A stretch of DNA of 64,000 bases from positions 1 through 64,000 of the forward strand of contig JAGVSM010002403.1 in NCBI GenBank assembly GCA_022494885.1, in the 5' to 3' direction. A program made the position numbers and the translations under genes. Source of the DNA: Micrasema longulum. Taxonomy: Eukaryota; Arthropoda; Insecta; Trichoptera; Brachycentridae. This document shows positions 56,843 through 64,000 of this stretch, in pieces (position 1 is the first letter of the stretch; every line of letters begins with the position of its first letter). The notes beneath the pieces are model-generated. The model had not been told where the DNA came from, searched no databases, and was given only the letters and a program-made list of their open reading frames with translations.

Positions 56843-56957
56843 GGGCCTTACTTAAAAACCTGGTAAAGTTACTATTAGAATAAGGATGGTGTTCCCATCT
56901 GTATTCTACCGATATGCGTAAGCGTAACTTTATACCGGAAGTTTATGAGTAAGGCAT
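56843..56957. mobile_element. MITE M4, shortened copy
   Basis: GGGCCTTACTTAAAAACCTG and GGTAAAGTTAC on the left against GTAACTTTATACCGGAAG and GTTTATGAGTAAGGC on the right. It shares AAGGATGGTGTTCCCATC with 54399-54562. Confidence 0.75.
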
Positions 56958-57540
56958 ATAGTGTTAAATTGTATGTGTTATAAACAGTCGCACAAAACGG
57001 AATAACAGAGAACGGTTTTATTATGAAAAAATAATCAAATACGGAAGAAAACTTTGAAAAATACGATTTGGTGTTTACTTTAAAGTAAAAAAGTGCAATT
57101 TCATGCCAACCATTCTGGGAATCATAAGCCATAAGGAGATTTGGCGTAGGGCGCGTGCGCGTGCGCATGCTACCATTTGGACTGAGGATCGCGTTTTTGC
57201 ATATTTTTTATTTATTTAATAACAAGATGCAAAGAGCAACGCGAACGTGAATGGAATCTGGAACGACAAAAATAAAGGACGGCGCGATTTTCTATTTCAA
57301 AGTTTCCCGAATCCCTTAAACAAATTAATTACAGTCAGCGTGTCCTGAGCTAAAGTGTTATTATGATAATGTTTGGACTTTCCTTTTGAGTGTGAAATGG
57401 GAGCAAGAGTTGAATATCCTCGTGTTAGCTTTATGTTCATGTTTCTAATTCAAGATATTACAAGAAACAGTCTTATTTACAGCGTAATATAATTTACTAA
57501 ATGTTATTAAATATATATTTGTATATAACCACTTCCCGAC

Positions 57541-57592
57541 TTTTCTATGTCTACCGGTTTCGAGACGTCCCCGTCTCTTGGGTTATTTACTG
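57541..57592 (-). ncRNA. Hammerhead-like motif, subfamily A, core truncated
   Basis: Minus strand: AACCCA in place of the CUGANGA core, then AGAGACG-GGGA-CGUCUC as a perfect stem II, GAA, stem III ACCGGU, cleavage base A, and GACAU of stem I. The 3' two thirds are perfectly preserved while the 5' core is lost. The downstream GUCGGGAAGUGG continues the family flank. Confidence 0.6.
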
Positions 57593-57624
57593 ATGTTTAT
57601 TAACATTTCGTGAGGTAATAATAA

Positions 57625-57900
57625 ACAGGGTGTTCTTTAAACCCTGTCACATCCTAAACCCTGATGATCAGTATGGGCAAGAAGACATATAAGCATATTT
57701 AAAAAAAATTTGAACAATGATTTTTTTTAAAAATAAAACATTAAAAAAAAACAAATGGTTGATTACTTCTGCAGGGGAGAAGCGAGGGGAGCGCGGCCAT
57801 GCGGTTGATGGTGTATTAGACTCCCCCCTCTTCGTTTCTCCCCTGCAGAAGGAAGCAACCATTTGTTTTTCATTTATCTTTTATTTTTTAAGATTTTAGT
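57625..57900. mobile_element. MITE M2, right end missing
   Basis: AACCCTGTCACATCCTAAAC and GATGATCAGTATGGGCAAG form the left end; the internal inverted pair CAAATGGTTGATTACTTCTG and GCAGAAGGAAGCAACCATTT encloses CAGGGGAGAAGCGAGGGGAG. Sequence beyond 57900 lacks the right TIR. Confidence 0.75.
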
Positions 57901-58254
57901 CGTTATTAATACATTATCAGCATTGAAATGTATACACAGTAGAACTCCGTTTATCTAAACTCTAGTCATCCGAATTTCCAAATATCCAATTCGTTATCAG
58001 GAAATAAAAAATAATGAAAAAGGTTAAACGATTTTATTTGTCAAAGCAATGAACTTTTGCTGGACATGTTCAAGTCAGTTTTCAATGTGATTAAAATTCG
58101 CTTTTTTATTTCAAAAGGAATAAAAAAGTTTACGTAAATTTTGCGTTTTCTTTCAAAACGTTGCCTTAATTAAATGGTTAAACCAATAATCCGGATAACG
58201 TCTGGCAATTATTAATCCAGATAATTGGAGTTTTGCTGTATTTTTAAGCTGTTG
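57901..58254. other. No recognised feature
   Basis: AT-rich; the words CCGTTTATCTAAACTCTAG and AATCCGGATAACGTCTGGC recall the ends of pogo/Tigger-like elements, but no inverted pair could be drawn. Confidence 0.3.
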
Positions 58255-58560
58255 TAAGAATTTTTTAAATCGGGCGAGTGTAAATCTGAGTCAGGTATAA
58301 TTGATAAGATTAAGAAAGGGTTTTTCAGGTGGTTTGGTCATGTAGAACGAATGGATGACGAAAGAATAACAAAACAAGTATATCTGGCGAAAATGAACGT
58401 TAACGTAAGACGAGGACGACCAAGGACGACGTGGCATGATCAGATAAACCAAAATCTTAGTCTAGTCATGTCAAAAGAAGACAGAACCGAAGGGCATGTA
58501 TGACGATCCATTCTCTCTGCCTACCCCCTACGGGGAAATGGCGTGATGGTAGTGCGACTG
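58255..58560 (+). mobile_element. RTE-type LINE subfamily b, 3' end
   Basis: From about 58296 the frame reads LIDKIKKGFFRWFGHVERMD-like, ITKQVYLAKMNVNVRRGRP and RTTWHDQINQNLSLVMSK, then EDRTEGHV and a stop at 58501. The UTR has CTACGGGGAAATGGCGTGAT. It is the uninterrupted relative of 43327-43815 and differs from the 31285 subfamily. Confidence 0.82.
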
Positions 58561-58664
58561 TTTATAATTTTTTTTTTTTTTATTATTATGAGAAAATGCA
58601 CGCCATTCTGGCAATAAAAACAGAAATACCTACAAGAATACTGAACAGCAGGCTCAATTATGTC

Positions 58665-58785
58665 AAAATTTGGTTTAGTAAGTTCGTTCGTTCGTTCGTT
58701 CGTTCGTCATATATCCATCTCACTCTGACGCAATCAAAACAGAATTTCCCTCTCGTTCCCTCGCATACAATACGAATGGATTTAC
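58665..58785 (-). repeat. Repeat M6, copy 2, with (TTCG)n expansion
   Basis: The complement of 43010-43160: AAGTTCGTTCG, ATATATCCATCTCACTCTG, ATACGAATGGATTTACGA and GAATTAGTTACGAGGCCACT. Where copy 1 has two GTTC units this copy has six (58681-58706), showing microsatellite growth inside the element. Confidence 0.7.
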
Positions 58786-59169
58786 GAAAAGAATTAGTTA
58801 CGAGGCCACTGGCCAATTTTCTCCGTGAATGCATCTCCGCGTGTTGCAAAACGGGTGCAATATACTCAGCTTGTTAGCGTACACGACGCGGATGTAAACG
58901 GAAGCTTTTCTTGTGTGTGCTTTTATTTTGACAAATAAAAAAGCTCGCCACGCTCGTTTTGACTTTCGTACGCGTGGCGTCAGAGCGACACAGCACGAGA
59001 TGTTCCAGTAAAAGCAAAAAGAAAAATATGCACTCAAAAAGGAATATCTAAGCAACGCGAATAATTTTAAAGTGATTATTCATGAATAAAGAATATATCT
59101 TGCTTTTCACAAAAAAGCCATACATTGAGGTGCTGTAAATACGTTGTAATAATGTGTCAGATTTAGGTT
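58786..59169. other. No recognised feature
   Basis: GC-richer at 58800-59000, with an 85-codon minus-strand frame (58798-59055) that shows no family features. Confidence 0.35.
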
Positions 59170-59690
59170 CACATAACGACAATGCCAAAATTAACAGTTA
59201 ACAATGGAGTCCGGGTGCCGACCCTGATGTATGGGAACGAAGTATGGACTTGGAAAAGCAGGGACGAAAACAGGCTAAATACTGTCGAAATACGATCTCT
59301 CAGGCGAATGTGTGGCAAAACTATGAGATCCGTACTTTACGTAAGGCTGAGATAAGCACTATCGACAAAATCAAGAAAGGAGAACTGCGTTGGTATGGCC
59401 ATGTAGAGCGAATGGACAGCGATAGAACGGCTAAAAATAATTATGATGCGAATATTGATGGATGCAGAAATGGAAAAAGGCCGAGAAAGACATGGCATGA
59501 CCAAATCCAACCAACACTTTAAGATGGACATGTCGAAATTCGGAATATTCGGCGCGCTTGCATGATAATATGTACGAATGTAGAGGAAGCGTGATCTGTA
59601 TACAAAGACAGAGTGATATGGCGTTCTATCCGCTTTGCTTAGCCTTACGAGGAAACGGCGTGACGGTTTGTTTGTTTTGCTAAAGTGTCA
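59170..59690 (+). mobile_element. RTE-type LINE, 3' end, frameshifted
   Basis: VNNGVRVPTLMYGNEVWTWK and VEIRSLRRMCGKT are followed, in another frame, by YEIRTLRKAEISTIDKIKKG, ELRWYGHVERMDSDRTAK and NGKRPRKTWHDQIQPTL. About 20 bases after CGKTM are missing relative to 31285-31935 (the YDRCANV block), which causes the frameshift. The UTR GAGGAAACGGCGTGACGG and a short TTTG tail follow at 59650-59680. Confidence 0.85.
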
Positions 59691-60734
59691 GCTTAATAAC
59701 GATAGTGGATAAATTCAGAATGGTGTTTTTTTTATACAGAGGCAATGCCAATACCTATAAAAAAAAACTAATGGCATTTATTCAAACAATAAAAATATCA
59801 GAAGGAAAATTATGAACGAAATGTTAAATATTTTGTAATTAATTAGTGAATAATAACAAAAAAATATATAAATAAATAGACGAAAGCGGGTTGAAGCCGC
59901 TTCAGAGTTTCATACAATTTCACATGAATTATGTTTACCACTTATGAATCAGATATGACGTTTTACAAAAAAAAATCGTCGAGAATTTATAGTGGCATAT
60001 TGAGATTTATACATCCCACAAAAAGTGACATATTCAGTATATTTAAAAATCACCGCTACAAATCAGTGAACTATCTTAGAGAGCTCCCATTTTTCAATCT
60101 AAGAAAATATATATGCTTCTTATTAAAAGTATTACCAACGAGTCATCGTCGGCGTCGCGTCGGTTAAACAGTTCAGAGCAAAAGAAGTCAAAAGAAAATT
60201 CAACTAAAAGACGGCAAGTTTTTCTGAAAACCATTTAATACCATACATTCCCCGAAATTTCTATGAAGTTAAAAAATATATGCATTAAAGCATGATGGAA
60301 GAGCTCATGAAATGAAATCGACGCCGGGTATTACTTAACTATCCAGATTTTTCTATGGCAAAAACTGCGTGAAGGAGGTTGTCTTAGGCCGCAGGATCAA
60401 CTTTTTTAAAGGCTTTTTTTAAAAATATTTTTTTCTAAAACTACCAATTTTAAAAAGAGCTGAGTTTAAAAAAAATCTAGGCTAAGGCTCTGAAAAACAT
60501 TGAACTGTATTAAATCAAGGGGTCATTACTCGAAATACATAGTTTAAGACCCCATGGAAATAAAATTAAGTTAGCTAGTTTATGTATCTCCAAAGAAAAC
60601 AAATTCAGATATCGAAATTGGCAAGAACATATTTAAACCGTCGTGATGAATATGTTAATAGGTATCTTTATTAATAATTTGTTACTAAACATTTTCTTGC
60701 CTATGGTTTATTTTTTTTCTTGCACCTCAAACCA
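59691..60734. other. No recognised feature
   Basis: AT-rich; an open plus-strand frame of 78 codons at 59931-60167 (ending SHRRRRVG) has no recognised domain. Confidence 0.4.
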
Positions 60735-60865
60735 GGAGCCCCAATTACAGTGGTAAATTGCAGCACGAAATACTTAGGCAATTTTTGTGTTTTCGCCGGA
60801 AATCGAACCCGGAACATTCCTTACGTGAATTAAATGTCTTAACCATTACACCACTTGACTAAATT
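60735..60865 (-). mobile_element. tRNA-derived SINE-3
   Basis: Minus strand: AAGTGGTGTAATGGTTAAGA (A box), CCGGGTTCGATTTCCGGC (B box with a T-stem-like pairing, about 60790), then the body AATTGCCTAAGTATTTCGTG and GCTGCAATTTACCACTG. Better preserved than the relative at 39060-39205. Confidence 0.7.
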
Positions 60866-60867
60866 GT

Positions 60868-61110
60868 ACGGCGAAGTTTCTCGGGAACGTAAGAAAAAAA
60901 TTATTTCATTAAAAAGGAACTACTTTGAACGACGTCACTAGTTCTATGAAATCAACCAATAATAGAGCATTATGATAAATTTACTGTTTTCAGAGAGCCA
61001 ACTGACCAATCAGCAGAACTGAAAGACAAGAACTTAATATGTCACAGGTGGAGTAATTTCAAAATTGCAAAACTATAAAAAATCATAGCGCTGATAATAC
61101 GATACATAAA
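60868..61110 (+). mobile_element. MITE M1 (left of an inverted pair)
   Basis: TACGGCGAAGTTTCTCGGGA, GAACGACGTCACTAGTTC, AGAGCCAACTGACCAATCAG and AATCATAGCGCTGATAATAC. With 61615-61955, in opposite orientation, it frames 500 bp of partly GC-rich single-copy sequence. Confidence 0.8.
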
Positions 61111-61614
61111 TTTGGCTTTGTTTGATAGTCTATTAACAAATAATACTATAATTTAAAAAACGTATGAACTTCTTTATTCTGATGTATCTCAATTTGTCGA
61201 AATTGTAGTTAGCCTTCTTTCGTACTAAACCGCCGATTTGTGTGTATATATTATATGGGGCGGGTAGGATTGGAAATAAACGGAGCGCGCGGTGAAACGA
61301 AAAGTGTGTCAAGCGTCGGGAAATGCTTCCACTCGAGAAATGCGACAAAATAACGACAAAATGGAGAAAATAAACACGCCGGCTACCCCGCTCCGACCCG
61401 TCGACTGTCTTTCTAACCTAACTGCTTCATCTGCAGATCTTTAACCGCGTTTTGGGCCACGCGCGTCTTGATTTTTTGTCAACAAGTGCAACCGCCGCAC
61501 TTTTATTTTAACCGAGTGTTTAGAAAATTTATGGCTGTAATGTTGTCGTTTAGTGGTTTTTAAAATATTTTTTTATTTGTCAATAAACTGTTTATACACT
61601 AAGCAAAAAAAAAA
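61111..61614. other. GC-rich segment between inverted M1 copies
   Basis: 61255-61470 is GC-rich (GGGGCGGGTAGG at about 61256, CTACCCCGCTCCGACCCGTC at about 61383). CTAACCTAACTGCTTCATCTGCAG up to 61436 resembles a branch point, pyrimidine tract and AG of a 3' splice site, but no frame follows. The segment shares no repeat with the window. Confidence 0.35.
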
Positions 61615-61955
61615 CAATTCATTTCTATATATCGTATTATCAGCGCTATGATTTTTTTAAAGTTTTGTATTTCTAAAATTACTCCGCATGTGACGTCAGA
61701 GGTTCTCTAACGGCATATACTCGGTCAGTTCTGTCGATTGGTCCGTTGACGGTAAGTGAACCGGATATTATTCACAGCTCTCTTATCATCGGTTGATTCA
61801 TATGAACTAGTGACGTCGTTCAAAGTAGTTCATTTTTATTATTTTTTGGTACATTTTCAAGAAACTATGCCGTACAATTTAATGCTGTAATTTCTACTGC
61901 GCGCAAATATACATTTTTTTGTAGCTTTTTGGGCTGAAATTCCTCATTTTATTAA
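61615..61955 (-). mobile_element. MITE M1 (right of an inverted pair)
   Basis: TCGTATTATCAGCGCTATGA, ACTCCGCATGTGACGTCAGA, GATTGGTCCGTTGACGG, GAACTAGTGACGTCGTTCAA and AAACTATGCCGTACAATTTA, ending near GAAATTCCTCATTTT. It contains an intact TGACGTCA (61691-61698). Confidence 0.8.
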
Positions 61956-62267
61956 TAGAAAGATTAAAACGTGTCAAAAAGATTTTTAAATTACAGAACG
62001 TATTTTTTTTACTCCGTTTTTTTCGTTGTCACAAATAAAAACATTTGTATTTTTTTACGAATGATTTAGCTATATTCGCAAGAACTCCTCGCTCGAATCC
62101 TATGGTTTAAAATCGCCCAAAGGGTTTTCAATTCGACTAAAACATTGTTTTTCAATTAAAATGCCAGATTTCCTAACCCCGATCGGTATATCATCTGACC
62201 GGACATAGGAAAAGGGTTCAGTACAAAGTTTTTTTTTTTTAATATCTTTATTCTATTTCCACACTTA

Positions 62268-62330
62268 AATGTGTATAGGGCACTGCATAGGTACACCAAC
62301 CGCAGTGTCTCTCGATCATTTTTGGTACAT
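62268..62330 (-). repeat. SINE-5 3' fragment
   Basis: TGTATAGGGCACTGCATAGG and CACCAACCGCAGTGTCTC then CGATCATTTT match the complement of the SINE-5 3' part (GACCGATCATC ... GGTGTACCATTGCAGTGCCC at 23900-23975). Confidence 0.6.
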
Positions 62331-62334
62331 ATAG

Positions 62335-63055
62335 ATTTTGAATAGTTATAGTAGTAGAAGACGATAATTTTAATTATTTTATTTGTATTTTGACTATAAA
62401 CAGCATTTAGATTGTCGTGTAATCTGTATTTTGTATCATTAAAAATGCAAGTGTTTTTGGATCGATCATATTTTTTTTCGTGCAATATTTATCAAATTAA
62501 AATATATACACTGGAATTATGGATAAAAAATAAATACCCTCAAATTGGCAACATTATATTTCGAGAATGCATCAGTAGCGCTGGAGGGAAGTCACAGCTA
62601 ATTAACCGGCGCAATATTCAAAAATGGAGCACAACCGACCTTTTTATTTGAAAAAGGAACCAAAACACATCGGATCCGGTTGTAAATTCTAAACTGGCGT
62701 AGCGCAGCAAGTAAGATGTGTGAAGCTCGGGCGTGAAGAAAGTTCCACTGCGTGTAATTACAGGAAAAAATACCGGCTAATTCGAGAATCGTAAACTTTT
62801 CGCAGAATTAACATATTCTCTCGGTATGCACTCGCAAACTAATAAAGGTTCATGTTTTAAGAATCAATTATGAATATTCTGTGGCAAAAGTTGTATAGTG
62901 TTTTTTTTTCCACGTTTCCTTTCTACACTAGAAGCCAAGAAATCATATTTCAGTGATAAATAACAGCATAGAAAATCCAGGCAGAATTTTAGTAGTTTTT
63001 CAAATATCTTTTTATTTTTTATCAAACTAAGTCAAAATTTAAAAAAGAATAAACA
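62335..63055. other. No recognised feature
   Basis: Open frames on both strands (109 and 79 codons) cross 62156-62651 but are AT-biased and show no family features. Confidence 0.4.
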
Positions 63056-63059
63056 AATT

Positions 63060-63405
63060 TTTATGAATCACTAACATCGCTGACTTTTCAAAGCATTTTA
63101 ATTTCGAAATTACTCCGCCCGTGACACAAGTTGTCGTCGGTGACTTGTGCTGACATACAAAATACGTTGAGAAAATGGCTACCCGGAAACCGGAAATCTA
63201 TGCCAAAACAAAACAACGCTGTAATTGGTTGATTCGCAAGAACTTGCGCCTTAGTTCCAAATAGTTCATATTTACTACAACCATTTTTAATCATTTTATC
63301 ATACATTTTCGAGAAAATTCGCGGTACAAATTCTCTAATTTCTACCGCGTGCAAGTAAACATTTTTATACCTAATTCTCCGTAGCACTGAATTTCCTCAT
63401 TTTTG
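63060..63405 (-). mobile_element. MITE M1, near full-length copy
   Basis: AAATTACTCCGCCCGTGACA, GCCATTTTCTCAAC-complement region, GGAAACCGGAAATCTATGCC, TCTACCGCGTGCAAGTAAAC and CACTGAATTTCCTCATTTTT in the reverse order of 14265-14575. The CRE-like site has decayed to GTGACACAAG. Confidence 0.75.
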
Positions 63406-63409
63406 TAAT

Positions 63410-64000
63410 CTTACCAGAAATTGGATACGATAGCACGTGCGCGGGGTCACCAGTGGTAGAATGTTTACTAAAAAAACATTTTAAACCAAACAATAATGTT
63501 TGTTTAGCTGAAAATTCTGTCGCATCACGCGAATGAAAACTGAGCATTATGTGTGATGCTTTTTTAAATAAATACTCGGTACTTAAAATATAAATAAACA
63601 ACAATGCACTCGTATTTCTCCGCGTGTTTAAATGCAGTCGTGTAAGACAGAGAATAATCGCAGGCGGGGTCAAAATATTAGATTATAAACTCTAAACAAG
63701 ACAAACCACGACACATTATTAATTAAGTAAGAACTGTTTACTTTATTCTACGTTTTGTTACCGTTCGCGTTCCCGAGACAGCTCGGCGAATTTTAATAAA
63801 GGTTTATTAAAATGTACATCTCATCAGTCAAATGAATCCTTCTCTTTTTTGCATAAATGCGAGGCCATAGGCCTTCCCGGTTCAGTAGAGCGCCGACCTC
63901 GGGTGGGCGATGGGCGAGCACAGTGTTCTTCCCGCGCCACGCACTCCACTTGGTTACTTGTCAACAGTGCATATACAAACACTTTTCTCCTTTTGAATCG
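63410..64000. other. No recognised feature; GC-rich end
   Basis: 63870-63960 is GC-rich (CGCCGACCTCGGGTGGGCGA) at the window edge. A promoter or exon of a neighbouring gene is possible but nothing in the visible part proves it. Confidence 0.3.

Noticed and set aside
58500..58877. Open plus-strand frame of 125 codons
   Set aside because: It starts in the 3' UTR of an RTE LINE and runs through poly-T and the M6 repeat, so it is a chance frame across repeat junctions.
61408..61436. 3' splice-site-like tract ending in CTGCAG
   Set aside because: Branch-point and pyrimidine features fit, but no open frame or conserved coding signal follows; mentioned only as context.
62156..62485. Open minus-strand frame of 109 codons, among the longest in the window outside LINEs
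   Set aside because: AT-driven composition (lysine, asparagine, tyrosine rich), no domain, overlapping equally open frames and a SINE fragment; typical chance frame.

Overview
The window looks like AT-rich, repeat-dense animal nuclear DNA, most probably from a moth or butterfly (Lepidoptera). That assignment is an inference. It rests on the mix of RTE-type LINE tails with (TTTG)n ends, CR1/Jockey-type tails carrying a GGCGGGCTTATTGCC-like motif, several tRNA-derived SINEs, mariner, hAT and Tigger remnants, and many small palindromic elements. I find no intact protein-coding gene, no convincing host exon, no rRNA gene, no tRNA gene I would trust and no CRISPR array. Nearly every open frame is short and lies in repeat or AT-rich sequence. 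The window is best read as intergenic or long-intron DNA filled by layers of mobile elements.

Layout. 1-8.4 kb: an RTE LINE tail, a 106-bp-arm foldback, a GC-rich block, TIR elements, and the first copies of two small families (a palindromic family here called P, and hammerhead-like units). 8.4-12.3 kb: mostly featureless apart from two TIR elements. 12.3-25.1 kb: a hAT element with an 8-bp duplication, TGACGTC-bearing MITEs (M1), CR1-type LINE tails, a Tigger remnant, a probable solo LTR, a complete tRNA-SINE, and a 720-bp mariner derivative with rebuilt ends. 27-31.9 kb: P copies, a 665-bp TIR element, SINEs, a hammerhead palindrome and the longest RTE reading frame. 32-41.7 kb: almost featureless. 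41.7-49.9 kb: a SINE inside an RTE LINE inside a CR1 tail, the best-preserved hammerhead, and CR1 and Jockey reverse-transcriptase remnants. 50-64 kb: more P, M1, M2 and M4 MITEs, two RTE tails and further hammerhead-like sites.

The most interesting signal is a set of about a dozen sites, on both strands, that fold as type I hammerhead self-cleaving ribozymes: a CUGANGA-like core, a stem II hairpin, GAA, and a very short palindromic stem III (ACCGGU or ACGU). At least three sequence subfamilies are present. Several sit as inverted pairs, one insertion has a clear 13-bp target duplication with an empty-site paralogue in the same window, and one truncated copy begins within a base of the predicted cleavage site. 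Small hammerheads of this kind are known from Penelope-like elements and related retroelements. What may be new here is the diversity, the head-to-head pairing and a subfamily that seems to have lost stem II.
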